Source of the DNA: Acidimicrobiales bacterium
GTDB taxonomy: Bacteria > Actinomycetota > Acidimicrobiia > Acidimicrobiales > RAAP-2
DNA: 64,000 nucleotides
NCBI GenBank assembly: GCA_025351385.1
Contig: JANXWA010000024.1
Location: forward strand, 1 to 64,000
Direction of reading: 5' to 3'
A program made the position numbers and the translations under genes. Shown in pieces: positions 46,083 through 55,124 of the stretch (the first letter of the stretch is position 1; each line of letters begins with the position of its first letter). The notes below the pieces were generated by a model. That model was not told where the DNA came from, did not search any database, and saw nothing but the letters and a program-made list of their open reading frames with translations.

Positions 46083-47303
46083 GTGCTGCAGACCTCCGAC
46101 CACGTCGTCGTTGTCGGTGCCGGGTTCGCCGGCTGGCGCTTCGTCGAGGCGCTGCGCCGCGAGGGCTACGACGGTGCCGTGACGCTCGTGGGCGAAGAGG
46201 CCCACCTCCCCTACGACCGTCCGCCACTGTCCAAGCAGGTGCTCGTCGGGAAGTGGGACGTCGCCAAAGCAACTCTCGCGACACCCGAGCTCATCGCGAA
46301 GAACGACGTCACCCTCCACTTGGGAGCCGCGGCGGCCGGTCTCGACGTCGCGACCACGACCGTGCATCTCGTCGACGGCCGCGAGATCACCGGGTCCCAC
46401 GTCGTGATCGCGACCGGCGCTCGAGCCCGTCGTCTGGACTTCACCGCCGGCGCAGACCTGCACTACCTGCGAAGTCGCGACGATGTCGTCAGCCTGCTGG
46501 ACGACGTGGCAGCGCTGTCGCCGGGCAGCGTCGTGGCCGTGGTGGGCGGCGGCTTCGTGGGCGCCGAGGTGGCGACGCAACTCGACGCGCGCGGTCTTCG
46601 TCCAATCGTGCTCGAGGCGGCGTCGCGTCCGCTCGTGGGCGCTCTGGGTGAGGATGTCTCGACTTGGCTGGAGGGTCTGGCCGCCGGGGTCGGGATCGAG
46701 CTGCGCTCAGGCGTGCAGGTGGGCGACGTGACGCGCGACGGCGACGGATTCTCGGTCCGTTTCGCCGACGGCGACCAACTCGCCTCGGGCGCGGTCGTGA
46801 TCAGTGTGGGGGCCGTCGTCAACGTGGAGTGGCTCGCGACCTCGGGACTGACTATCGACAACGGCGTCGTGGTCGACGAACGACTGATGGCGGCGCCCCG
46901 GGTGGCGGCGATTGGCGACGTGGCGCGCTTCATGTGGCGCGGCGTCCTCGGCGAAGAGCTGATACGCGTTGAACACTGGCAGGTGGCGAATGACCACGCC
47001 ATGATGCTCGCTCACGAATGGGTCACCGGTGTGGTGGCGAGCGCTCCGCTCGTTCCGTACTTCTGGTCCGACCAGTACGCCAAGAAGCTCCAGATGCTGG
47101 GCCACGTTCGCGCGAGCGACGACGTAGTCCAGGTCATCGGGGGAACGGAGGAAGGCAAGTGGCTGGCCCTCTACTCGCGAGACGGCATCGTGAACGGCAT
47201 TGTCGCCCTGGGCCAACCACGAGCGCTCATGCTCACGAGGCACTTCCTTGAGGTGCCGACGTCCCTGGAACAGGCCCTCGAGCTTGCGCCGTGGGCCGGT
47301 TAG
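46083..47303 (+). CDS. FAD/NAD-dependent ferredoxin (rubredoxin) reductase-like oxidoreductase
   Basis: A 406-residue two-dinucleotide-domain flavoprotein: FAD motif VVVVGAGFAGWRFVEAL, NAD motif VAVVGGGFVGAEVATQL, second FAD motif AAIGDVARF, and the C-terminal reductase domain with PYFWSDQYAKKLQMLGH. It resembles reductases that feed electrons to ferredoxins of cytochrome P450 or Rieske oxygenases. GTG 46083 lies 2 bases after the MBL stop. No partner ferredoxin is adjacent. Its TAG overlaps the convergent glpK stop. Confidence 0.87.
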   Translation: MLQTSDHVVVVGAGFAGWRFVEALRREGYDGAVTLVGEEAHLPYDRPPLSKQVLVGKWDVAKATLATPELIAKNDVTLHLGAAAAGLDVATTTVHLVDGREITGSHVVIATGARARRLDFTAGADLHYLRSRDDVVSLLDDVAALSPGSVVAVVGGGFVGAEVATQLDARGLRPIVLEAASRPLVGALGEDVSTWLEGLAAGVGIELRSGVQVGDVTRDGDGFSVRFADGDQLASGAVVISVGAVVNVEWLATSGLTIDNGVVVDERLMAAPRVAAIGDVARFMWRGVLGEELIRVEHWQVANDHAMMLAHEWVTGVVASAPLVPYFWSDQYAKKLQMLGHVRASDDVVQVIGGTEEGKWLALYSRDGIVNGIVALGQPRALMLTRHFLEVPTSLEQALELAPWAG

Positions 47304-48751
47304 AACTGGACGGCCGATAGTTCGGGAATGGTCCGTTCGGCACGGCTGACGGACTGGGCCCATCCGGCTCGCGACGTGCGGCGCTCGTCGTCGTCCAGCG
47401 CTGGGACGAATACCTCGGCGGGCGACCAGAGCGCCTCGACGTCCGCGACCGTCATGTGCCCGGCGCTCACGAGGGCCATCAATCCCGCACCGCGGGTCGT
47501 CGCCTCTCGTTCGGGGGAGACCGCCACGCGAAGGCCGGTGAAGTCGGCCAGGCGCTGGAGCAGGAACCGATTGGCGCTCATGCCCCCGTCGACCCTGACC
47601 TCCTCGAGTCGAGTGCCGGTCTCTCGCTCGGCGGCGTCGACGAGGTCGGCGCCTCTCTGGGCGATGCCCTCGAGCACGGCGCGAACCATGTGAGCTCGCG
47701 TCGATCCTCGCGTGATGCCGAAGAACCCACCCCGGGCCCCGAAGTCCCACAGGGGCGTGCCGAGTCCCGAGAGAGCCGGCACGAAGGAGACGCCGTCGCT
47801 CGAGAGGACCGAAACGGCGAGGGCCTCGGTCTCGTCGGCGTCGCCGATGAGACCGAGGTCGTCGCGCAACCACTCAATACAGGCCCCGGCCGACAGAATG
47901 ATCCCTTCGATGCCCCAGGTCACGACGTTGTCCTTGCTGTAGGCGACGATTGGGAAGCATCCGGACGGAAATCGGGTCAGTGTCGTCGGACCCGACGAGC
48001 CGCGCACCATATCGAGCATCGCGCCGGTACCGAACGTGATCTTCGCTCCCCGGGTGACGCAGGACTGGCCGAACAGCGATGCCGACTGGTCGCCCACGAG
48101 GGCCGTGATCATTGGCGCTCCCGTGAGCGCGGTCGCGGCGCCAATCGTGCTCATCGTGTCGACGATGCCGGGCATCATCCGACGGTCGAGACCCAGGACG
48201 GAAAGGACCCTCTCGTCCCAGGTGGTGACGTCGAGCGCGACCAGGCCGTTGACACCTGCGTTCGAGCGGTCCGTTACGTGCGCGACCCCTTCGGTCAGGT
48301 GCCACGCAATCCATGTCTCAATGGTGGCGAACCTCAGGTCCCGGGAGTCGCGACCCGACTGGGCAACGAGCCACCGGGCCTTGGTGGCCGATTGGTTCGG
48401 CGCGAGTCGCACGCCTTCGCCCTGCAGGACGAGGCAGTCGATCACGGTGCGCAGGTCCTGCCAACCGATGGCCGGGCCGACGGGCACGCCGGTTGCCGGG
48501 TCGAACACGATCGTGGTCGCGCGTTGATTCGTGACGCCGACCACATCGCACGGTCCGACGTCAGCGAGGGTTCGTTGTGACAGCTCAATGGAGAGCCGCG
48601 CGATCTCGACGGCGTCGAGCTCCACTTCTCCAGGATTGGGAGTGCGAACGGTCAGACGCTCCTGGTGCCCGGGGGTGACCACGCCCTGGGTGTCGACGAC
48701 GCTCGTGCGTACCGACGTCGTGCCGATGTCGATGGCGAGGGCTCTCACCAT
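47300..48751 (-). CDS. glpK: FGGY-family carbohydrate kinase, glycerol kinase-like
   Basis: A 483-residue FGGY kinase: ALAIDIGTTSVRTSVVD, VGVTNQRATTIVFD, IGWQDLRT, ITFGTGAMLDM, VRVDGGMSANRFLLQRLAD. The GTNQR-like block and its position beside glpD support phosphorylation of glycerol to glycerol 3-phosphate. It is slightly shorter than E. coli GlpK and the EGSIF-type block is altered (WGIEGIILSAG), so another polyol is possible. It overlaps the flavoprotein gene by 7 bases. Confidence 0.78.
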   Translation of the reverse strand: MVRALAIDIGTTSVRTSVVDTQGVVTPGHQERLTVRTPNPGEVELDAVEIARLSIELSQRTLADVGPCDVVGVTNQRATTIVFDPATGVPVGPAIGWQDLRTVIDCLVLQGEGVRLAPNQSATKARWLVAQSGRDSRDLRFATIETWIAWHLTEGVAHVTDRSNAGVNGLVALDVTTWDERVLSVLGLDRRMMPGIVDTMSTIGAATALTGAPMITALVGDQSASLFGQSCVTRGAKITFGTGAMLDMVRGSSGPTTLTRFPSGCFPIVAYSKDNVVTWGIEGIILSAGACIEWLRDDLGLIGDADETEALAVSVLSSDGVSFVPALSGLGTPLWDFGARGGFFGITRGSTRAHMVRAVLEGIAQRGADLVDAAERETGTRLEEVRVDGGMSANRFLLQRLADFTGLRVAVSPEREATTRGAGLMALVSAGHMTVADVEALWSPAEVFVPALDDDERRTSRAGWAQSVSRAERTIPELSAVQF

Positions 48752-50196
48752 GGCCGACCACCCAGTCCGAGGGCGCCGGGATTCATGATGCCGAGGGGAT
48801 CAAGCAGGGTCTTCAGCTGGCGCAGTACGGGAAAGGCGCTTCCGAGCGCCGTCTCGACGAAGCGGGCTCGGTTGCGGCCGACGCCGTGGTGGTGGCTGAG
48901 CGCGCCGCCGCTCTCGAGCACCGCGGCGGTCGCGGCGTCCCACGCCGCGCGATAGAACGCGGTCGCCTCGGAGGCCGGTCGTCCGGCGAAGGTGAAGTAC
49001 AGGCAGGCGCCGTCGAGGTAGGCGTGCGATTGGTGGACCGAGGCGACCATCATGTCGGGTAGGTCCACCAACGCCGAGGTCACGCGCTGGCGCATTGGCT
49101 CGAGCGTGGACCAAGGCCCGGCGACCTCGATCGTGTCCACGACGATGCCGTGCTCCCAAAGTGGGGCGAGTGCGCCGACGTCGTTGCGGTGATCGAGCCA
49201 GCGCCCCACGATGTCGTCGTCCAGTGACGTGGCGCCCGTGCACTCGAGTGCGGCGATTGTCATGGTCGCCGCCACCAACAGCTCGTCGCCCTCGTCGAGC
49301 ACGATGAGGGCGCACTGGTCAACGTCGAAGTTCCGCTTCGACTCGGCCTCGTCGTAGAGACGAAGGACCGCCGGACGGGCGTCGCGCTGAAGGATTCGCC
49401 GGCAGGCCTCGAGTCCCTCCTCGAAGGTCGCGAAGGCGTAGGCGGCGCGCCGCTCACATTCAGGCAGTGGGTGCATCACGAGCGTGGCGCGCGTGATGAC
49501 GCCGAGTGTCCCCTCGGAGCCGACGAAGAGCGCGAGCAGGTCGGGGCCGACCGCCTGGCGAGGGCCTCGTCCTCCGATCTCAACCTCGTCGCCGTTGGCG
49601 AGCACGACGCTCAGTCCGCGCACCATGTCCTCGATCTTGCCGTAGCGGTTCGAGTACTGGCCCGCGCCGCGACAGGCAATCCATCCACCGACCGTTGCCA
49701 GCTCGAACGACTGTGGGAAGTGGCCGACCGTCCAGCCGAGCGGGCGCACGTGACGTTCGAGGTCCGGTCCGAAGACGCCCGCCTCGACACTCACCGTTCC
49801 CGAGACCGCGTCGACGCTGAGGATTCGATCGAACCCGGTCATGTCGAGAGCAATGGCGCCATCGGGCGCCACGGCGCCGCCGACGACGCCGGAACGGCCT
49901 CCCTGGGGCGTCACCGCGACTCCGTGGCGCGAGGCAGTGGCGAGAATCCCCTTGAGATCGCTGGTCTTTGTCGGACGGACCACGACGCCCGGCCAGTGCG
50001 GCACCCGACCGGCGGCGACGTCGGGGATCGAGAGGGGCCACCAGTCGCGACCATGAGCGGCCCGACCCTCGACGCTGATGTCGTAGCCCACCCCGGCCGA
50101 GTCGAGATCACGCAGTAGTTCAGCTGCCACGGGGTCAGGGACGGGGCCGGCGAACGAACCACTCGGATACTCGTTGGGCATCACGGGCCGGGTCAT
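48745..50196 (-). CDS. FAD-linked oxidase of the alkyl-DHAP synthase (AGPS)-like family
   Basis: A 483-residue VAO/PCMH-type flavoprotein. The FAD-binding half carries VTPQGGRSGVVGGAV, VGHFPQSFELATVGGWIA and GSEGTLGVITRATL; the C-terminus carries the histidine cluster SHHHGVGRNRARF, a hallmark of alkylglycerone-phosphate synthase. AGPS swaps the acyl chain of acyl-DHAP for an alcohol to make ether lipids, but bacterial relatives may instead oxidise a hydroxy acid or glycerol phosphate. It sits between glpD and glpK. TAAGGT 6 bases before ATG 50196 suggests an internal leaderless promoter. Confidence 0.78.
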   Translation of the reverse strand: MTRPVMPNEYPSGSFAGPVPDPVAAELLRDLDSAGVGYDISVEGRAAHGRDWWPLSIPDVAAGRVPHWPGVVVRPTKTSDLKGILATASRHGVAVTPQGGRSGVVGGAVAPDGAIALDMTGFDRILSVDAVSGTVSVEAGVFGPDLERHVRPLGWTVGHFPQSFELATVGGWIACRGAGQYSNRYGKIEDMVRGLSVVLANGDEVEIGGRGPRQAVGPDLLALFVGSEGTLGVITRATLVMHPLPECERRAAYAFATFEEGLEACRRILQRDARPAVLRLYDEAESKRNFDVDQCALIVLDEGDELLVAATMTIAALECTGATSLDDDIVGRWLDHRNDVGALAPLWEHGIVVDTIEVAGPWSTLEPMRQRVTSALVDLPDMMVASVHQSHAYLDGACLYFTFAGRPASEATAFYRAAWDAATAAVLESGGALSHHHGVGRNRARFVETALGSAFPVLRQLKTLLDPLGIMNPGALGLGGRPW

Positions 50197-50202
50197 CGTT
50201 GC

Positions 50203-50208
50203 ACCTTA
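50203..50208 (-). promoter_or_regulatory. -10 box for the AGPS-like gene, sharing the glpD stop codon
   Basis: TAAGGT on the minus strand, 6 bases before ATG 50196. Its TAA (50206-50208) is the stop codon of glpD. Confidence 0.5.
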
Positions 50209-51798
50209 CAGAGTCAGCCCGGCGAGGTTGAACTCTCGCTCGGCCATCTCTCGGTACGAGGTCACCTGTTGCTCGACGTCGTCGTCACTCCAATCGAGCT
50301 CTCTGGCGACGAGTCGCGCTACGGCACCGGCCGCCGCGGCCGTCGAGCGCGCGTCATGCAGATGGGCCCTGGTGCGCCTGGTCAGCAGGTCGAGGAGTGA
50401 TGTCGCCATCTCGTGGCGGACGGCGAAGACGAACTCGGCGCCCACGTAGGGCTGTCCCGCGATGGGGGTCTCGGCGAGGGTGGAGTCCATCTCGATCAAC
50501 TTGAGAAGGATCGGGGTGTCGGAACCGTAGCGTTGGAAGAGGTGGACTTCGAGGGCCGTCGTGGGCCTCCAATCCGAGACGCCGTGGAGCCGCAGGTGTT
50601 TGGTGCGCACGCGCCCAAGGTTCGCGACGTAGGGGTCCAGCGCATCGACGGCGTCCTCGGCCATCTGGCGGTAGGTCGTCCACTTGCCCCCGGTAACGTG
50701 GATGACACCGTCCCTGGTGTCGGTCACCTGGTGCCGTCGGGAGAGGTCGGCGGTGCGCTCATTCAACTCCTTGCCCATGGTGGGTGCGAGGAGGGGCCGC
50801 AGCCCGGCCCAAACTCCGGTGACGTCGTCGGTCGTGAGACGCGACGAGGTCGACGCGTTGACCGCGTCCAGCAGGTACGTGACGTCTTCGGGCGTGCAGT
50901 AGGGATCGTCGAGGGAGCCGACGTAGGCCGTGTCGGTAGTGCCGATGAACGTATAGGGCGCCTCTTCGAAGGGGACCACGAAGATGCTACGTCGGTCACC
51001 CGGCACGTTGATGATCGCCGCAACGTCGGCGGGGAGTCGATGGCGCGCCACGCTGAGGTGTACTCCTTTCGCGGGCGTGATGCGATGGGTCGTGACGTGC
51101 TCGGCCATCGAGAAGATCTCGTCAGCCCACACGCCGGTCGCGTTCACGACAGCGCTCGCCGAGATCGTGAACGTCGTGCCGTCGATCTCGTTGTGACAGA
51201 CCACGCCGTCGACCCGTCCGCCCGGCGCGTGCGTGACGTCGACGGCACGCACGTAGTTCGCAACGTGCGCGCCGAAATCGATGGCCGCGGTTTTCGCGAG
51301 AGTCAGCGCGACTCGCGCGTCGTCTCCGCGCGCGTCGAAGTAGATGAAGCCCGCGACGAGATGCTCGGCGTTGAGCGTCGGCAAGTGGGCGAGCGCTTCT
51401 GAGGGCGTGATCCGACGGTGACGCCGCCCGATTCGCCATCCACCGCTCAGGTCGTAGAGGCGCAATGCCGTCGAGTAGCCCTTGACGACGGCCTTGGAGA
51501 CCACGCCGTTGCGTCCGAAGAGTGGAACCAAGAAAGGAAGTGGCCGTACGAGGAATGGCGCGTTCTCGAGGAGTCGCTGGCGTTCGCGCAGATTCTCGTA
51601 GACCAGTCGGAACTCTTTTTGTTGGAGGTATCGCAATCCGCCGTGAACCATCTTCGAGGACTTCGAACTCGTGCCTGACGCGACGTCACCGGAGTCGATG
51701 AGCGCGACCGAAAGGCCCCGAGAGGCGGCGTCCACGGCCACACCGGCGCCGGTCATCCCCGCGCCGATGACGACGACGTCGTAGGTGGTGTCGACCAT
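50206..51798 (-). CDS. glpD: Glycerol-3-phosphate dehydrogenase (aerobic type)
   Basis: A 530-residue GlpD: FAD motif VVVIGAGMTGAGVAVDAASR, GTSSKSSKMVHGGLRYL, ITPAKGVHLSV, YTFIGTTDTAYVG and VTGGKWTTYRQMAEDAVD. It oxidises glycerol 3-phosphate to DHAP at the membrane and feeds quinones. The start ATG 51798 is chosen because the FAD motif begins 8 residues later; the frame to 52419 is the antisense of the acyl-CoA dehydrogenase. It heads the glpD-AGPS-like-glpK group. Confidence 0.92.
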   Translation of the reverse strand: MVDTTYDVVVIGAGMTGAGVAVDAASRGLSVALIDSGDVASGTSSKSSKMVHGGLRYLQQKEFRLVYENLRERQRLLENAPFLVRPLPFLVPLFGRNGVVSKAVVKGYSTALRLYDLSGGWRIGRRHRRITPSEALAHLPTLNAEHLVAGFIYFDARGDDARVALTLAKTAAIDFGAHVANYVRAVDVTHAPGGRVDGVVCHNEIDGTTFTISASAVVNATGVWADEIFSMAEHVTTHRITPAKGVHLSVARHRLPADVAAIINVPGDRRSIFVVPFEEAPYTFIGTTDTAYVGSLDDPYCTPEDVTYLLDAVNASTSSRLTTDDVTGVWAGLRPLLAPTMGKELNERTADLSRRHQVTDTRDGVIHVTGGKWTTYRQMAEDAVDALDPYVANLGRVRTKHLRLHGVSDWRPTTALEVHLFQRYGSDTPILLKLIEMDSTLAETPIAGQPYVGAEFVFAVRHEMATSLLDLLTRRTRAHLHDARSTAAAAGAVARLVARELDWSDDDVEQQVTSYREMAEREFNLAGLTL

Positions 51799-51860
51799 GG
51801 CCGCAAGGACCTCGTCACGCCGAAAAGTGGCCACCGGCAATGTTGGCACACGGTTCGCAC

Positions 51861-51866
51861 TACCTT
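51861..51866 (+). promoter_or_regulatory. -10 box for the acyl-CoA dehydrogenase gene (leaderless)
   Basis: TACCTT, 7 bases before ATG 51874. Confidence 0.45.
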
Positions 51867-51873
51867 GAAAGGC

Positions 51874-53043
51874 ATGGACTTCCAACTCACCGAAGAGCTT
51901 CTCAGCCTCCAACAGACCGTTCGACGCCTCGCCCAAGACAAGATTCGGCCCCGGGCGCGCGAGATCGACACGACCGGCACCTACCCTCAGGACATCTTCG
52001 ACGAGTTCCAAAAGGCCGACCTCCTGGGGCTGTGCATCCCCGAGGAGTACGGCGGCTCGGGCGCGGGGATCATGGGCCTCACGCTCACGATCGAGGAGGT
52101 CACGAAGTACTCGAACGTGCTCGGCCTGATGCTTCTGTTGACCCGACTCCCGACTGGGCCGATCATGATCGCGGGCACCGAGGAGCAGAAGCAGCGATAC
52201 CTCCCGGGGATCGCCAAGGGCACGCATCGCGCGGCGTTCTGCCTCTCGGAGCCGGGAGCCGGCTCGGACGTGGCGGGTATGCAGACTCGCGCCGCACCGG
52301 ACCTCGACGTCGAGGGCGGCTACATCCTCAACGGCACCAAGTGCTGGATTTCCGGCGGCATGCAGGCCGACTGGTTCGTCGTGTTCGCCAAGACCGGCGA
52401 TCCGTCGTCGCGTCAGCACACGAACATCGCCAGCTTCATCGTCGAGGCCGATTCGCCCGGCCTAACTCGACCGCGCGTCGACAAGAAGATGGGTGTGAAA
52501 GGCATTGACACCGCGGAGATCGTCTTCGACCACGTGAGAGTCGGCCCGAGTCAGGTGATCGGCGGCGGATTTGCGCTGGTCATGCAGTCGCTCAATGCGA
52601 TGCGCCCGATCGTGGCCGCGCGGGGCCTCGGCCTCGCCGAGGGTGCACTCATGTACGCGACCGAGTACGTCAAGGCCCGTCCCGCCTTCGGCAAGACCAT
52701 CTCGGAGTTCCAGGGCATCCAGTGGGAGATTGCCAAATGCGCCACCGAGATCGAGGCCGCCCGGCTCCTCACCTATCGAGGCGCCTGGCTCGCCGACCAG
52801 GGCAAGTTCACCAAGGAGTACGTCCCGATGCTCTCGATGTGCAAGTACTACGCGTCCGAGGTGGCGGTGAAGGCCTCGGGCCTCGCGCTGCAGCTGCTCG
52901 GCGCGGCGGGGTACATGGAGGACCATCCGACCGAGCTCTACTACCGCGACGCCCGTCAGCTCACCATTGTCGAGGGTACGAGCCAGGTGCAGTTGGGACT
53001 TATTGGCAAGGGCGTCCTCGGCCACGACCTCTGGTGGGACTAG
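51874..53043 (+). CDS. Acyl-CoA dehydrogenase
   Basis: A 389-residue flavoenzyme: CLSEPGAGSDVAGM, KCWISGGMQADWFVVFAK, RPAFGKTISEFQGIQWEIA, YYRDARQLTIVEGTSQVQ, where the Glu in VEGTSQ fits the catalytic base. It makes the first alpha,beta double bond of beta-oxidation; chain specificity is unknown. ATG 51874 is chosen over TTG 51865 because of the -10 spacing. The racemase-like gene follows after 31 bases. Confidence 0.92.
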   Translation: MDFQLTEELLSLQQTVRRLAQDKIRPRAREIDTTGTYPQDIFDEFQKADLLGLCIPEEYGGSGAGIMGLTLTIEEVTKYSNVLGLMLLLTRLPTGPIMIAGTEEQKQRYLPGIAKGTHRAAFCLSEPGAGSDVAGMQTRAAPDLDVEGGYILNGTKCWISGGMQADWFVVFAKTGDPSSRQHTNIASFIVEADSPGLTRPRVDKKMGVKGIDTAEIVFDHVRVGPSQVIGGGFALVMQSLNAMRPIVAARGLGLAEGALMYATEYVKARPAFGKTISEFQGIQWEIAKCATEIEAARLLTYRGAWLADQGKFTKEYVPMLSMCKYYASEVAVKASGLALQLLGAAGYMEDHPTELYYRDARQLTIVEGTSQVQLGLIGKGVLGHDLWWD

Positions 53044-53074
53044 GTGAAGGGCGAAGCTCGGGGACGGTGAGATC

Positions 53075-54208
53075 GTGAGTGGACCTCTGGAGGGCCTGAA
53101 GGTGCTCGAGTTGGCGGGCATTGGTCCCAGCCCGTTCGCGTGCATGCTGCTCGCCGACCTCGGCGCCGACATCTTGCGTCTCGAGCGCGCCGTCGCGGAC
53201 GCCGCGCCCGACGTCACGTGGGACCTGCTCAACCGCTCACGCCACTCGGTCGCGATCGACCTGAAGAGCCGGGCCGGCCGTGACCTCGTCCTCGAGCTCT
53301 GCGAGCAGGCCGACGCGCTCATCGAGGGATTCCGGCCCGGCGTCACCGAGCGGTTGGGTCTCGGCCCCGAGGAAGTACGGTCGCGCAATCCTCGGCTCGT
53401 CTACGGGAGGATGACCGGCTACGGCCAGCAGGGCCCGCTCGCCCAGCGTGCGGGCCACGACATCAACTACATCGCCGTGTCGGGTGCGTTGTGGGCCGTC
53501 GGGCGGGCCGGCGGTCCTCCGGTCCCGCCGCTCAATCTGGTGGGCGACTTCGGCGGGGGAGCGCTGTACCTCGCCCTGGGCGTTGTCGCCGGCGTGCTCT
53601 CGGCCCGGGCGACGGGCGAGGGCCAGGTCGTGGACGCCGCGATGGTCGACGGGTCGGCCTCGATGATGGCGATGACCCACTCCTTCCTCAACAGCGGCTA
53701 CTGGCTGGAGGAGCGTGGTGTCAACGTACTCGATACCGGAGCGCACTTCTACGACGTCTACGAGACGAGCGACGGGGGTTACATGGCGGTCGGCGCCATT
53801 GAGCCCCAGTTCTACGCCGAGTTGCTGCAGGGACTTGGATTGGACCCCGCGTCGCTACCGGCTCAATTCGAACGCGCGCAGTGGCCCGCCATGAAGGAGC
53901 GATTCGCCGTGATCTTCGCCACGAGGTCGCGCGACGAGTGGACCGCGGTGTTCGCTGACGTCGACGCGTGCGTGACGCCCGTGCTGAGTCCGCGTGAGGC
54001 GGCGTCGCACCCCTACAACACCGCACGCGCAGTGTTCGATCTTGATGGTGCAATCCAGCCCGGTCCGGCTCCGCGTTTCTCCATGACTCCCGGATCCGTG
54101 CGCCAACCACCTCGCACACCCGGTTCCGGGACGCGCGAGGGCCTCGCGGGGTGGGGGATCGACGAGACTCGTCAGGCCGCGTTGCGCAGTGCGGGCGCCT
54201 TCGGCTAG
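53075..54208 (+). CDS. CaiB/BaiF-family protein, alpha-methylacyl-CoA racemase-like
   Basis: A 377-residue family III CoA-transferase-fold protein: GLKVLELAGIGPSPFACMLL, GADILRLER, GRMTGYGQQGPLAQRAGHD and LVGDFGGGALYLALG. His in RAGHD and Asp in VGDFGGG match the catalytic pair of alpha-methylacyl-CoA racemase rather than the Asp of CoA transferases. It would epimerise 2-methylacyl-CoA so that a stereospecific oxidase or dehydrogenase can act, fitting the acyl-CoA dehydrogenase upstream. Start GTG 53075. The TAG overlaps the convergent stop at 54205. Confidence 0.87.
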   Translation: MSGPLEGLKVLELAGIGPSPFACMLLADLGADILRLERAVADAAPDVTWDLLNRSRHSVAIDLKSRAGRDLVLELCEQADALIEGFRPGVTERLGLGPEEVRSRNPRLVYGRMTGYGQQGPLAQRAGHDINYIAVSGALWAVGRAGGPPVPPLNLVGDFGGGALYLALGVVAGVLSARATGEGQVVDAAMVDGSASMMAMTHSFLNSGYWLEERGVNVLDTGAHFYDVYETSDGGYMAVGAIEPQFYAELLQGLGLDPASLPAQFERAQWPAMKERFAVIFATRSRDEWTAVFADVDACVTPVLSPREAASHPYNTARAVFDLDGAIQPGPAPRFSMTPGSVRQPPRTPGSGTREGLAGWGIDETRQAALRSAGAFG

Positions 54209-54441
54209 ATGTTGACGACGGGGCAGGTGAGGGTCCGGGTGATTCCCGGCACCTTCTGAATGGCCCCGACGATGAACTTGCCCAGGTCGTCAACACTCTC
54301 GGCCGAGCAGCGCACGATGACGTCGTACGGGCCGGTCACCTCGTAGGACTCGAGTACCCCCGGTACGGCGCGCGTTGCCAGCACGACCGCCTCGCTCGAG
54401 CCGATCTCCGACTGAATCAAGATGTACGCCTGGACGCCCAT
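54205..54441 (-). CDS. Stand-alone Lrp/AsnC ligand-binding (RAM) domain protein
   Basis: A 78-residue protein covering only the alpha/beta RAM domain of Lrp/AsnC regulators (VQAYILIQSEIGSSEAV, VTGPYDVIVRCSAESVDDL, GITRTLTCPVV). It has no DNA-binding helix-turn-helix. Such proteins may bind amino acids and form mixed oligomers with full Lrp proteins. It is convergent with the racemase-like gene. Confidence 0.85.
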   Translation of the reverse strand: MGVQAYILIQSEIGSSEAVVLATRAVPGVLESYEVTGPYDVIVRCSAESVDDLGKFIVGAIQKVPGITRTLTCPVVNI

Positions 54442-54494
54442 GGGGAACCTTTCGTTTCAAGTCCAACCATATTGCCCGTTTTCGCGCGGCTTCG

Positions 54495-54713
54495 CTAATC
54501 GTCGCGGAAGCGCTTGCCGATGTGCCACTGGTGGCAATGGTCACAGCGGTAGGCGTTCAGGTCGGCCCCGTTGAGGGTCCAGACCAGTTGAGCGGCTTCG
54601 CGAGCCTCAGTCTCGGTGCGGTACGTGTTCTTCGCCGTGCCCTCACGGGTGAAGTGCGATGCCAGTCCTCCGAGGGGACGGGCCGGAGGAGCGGGACGGC
54701 GGCGACGCTTCAT
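54495..54713 (-). CDS. Small Cys/His protein of unknown function
   Basis: A 72-residue basic protein with the C-terminal motif YRCDHCHQWHIGKRF, a CxxC plus His arrangement like a small zinc-binding or HNH-type fold. ATG 54713 has GGGAG and a possible TAGTCT box upstream. It is divergent from the DUF3039 gene. The function is unknown. Confidence 0.6.
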   Translation of the reverse strand: MKRRRRPAPPARPLGGLASHFTREGTAKNTYRTETEAREAAQLVWTLNGADLNAYRCDHCHQWHIGKRFRDD

Positions 54714-54737
54714 GGCTCCCGAGACTACCCATCTCAG

Positions 54738-54743
54738 TAGGGT
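54738..54743 (+). promoter_or_regulatory. -10 box for the DUF3039 gene (leaderless)
   Basis: TAGGGT, 7 bases before ATG 54751. Confidence 0.5.
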
Positions 54744-54750
54744 TCTAGGA

Positions 54751-55035
54751 ATGAGCACGCAGTACGAGACCCAGCAAGTTACCCGATCGACGACCGAGGT
54801 CGACGAGGGCGACCACGAGCGATTCACCCATATCGTTCTCGAGGGCTATACCCCCAAGGACGGTGAGTTCGTCCCCCTTGACAACTCGGTGGTCGGCGCG
54901 ATGGTCAACGCGACACCGGTGAAGGCGTTGTGTGGCAAGGTCTGGGTGCCCGGACGCGATCCCCAAAAGTACCCGATCTGTCCGACCTGTCGCGAGATCG
55001 CCCAGGCGCTCGGCTGGTCGCTGCCGAACGGCTGA
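54751..55035 (+). CDS. DUF3039-family protein
   Basis: A 94-residue acidic protein with a two-Cys knuckle, ALCGKVWVPGRDPQKYPICP followed by TCRE. This fits DUF3039, a family largely limited to actinobacteria with unknown function. The start is chosen from the -10 box; the longer frame to 54616 is antisense to the neighbour gene. Confidence 0.82.
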   Translation: MSTQYETQQVTRSTTEVDEGDHERFTHIVLEGYTPKDGEFVPLDNSVVGAMVNATPVKALCGKVWVPGRDPQKYPICPTCREIAQALGWSLPNG

Positions 55036-55124
55036 TCGACCACTCGGACGTCGCACCCGCTCGCCACAGTCGGCGCAAACAACGTCACGGACGTTGGGAT
55101 CTCGTCGGTAGAGTAGTAGGGGTC

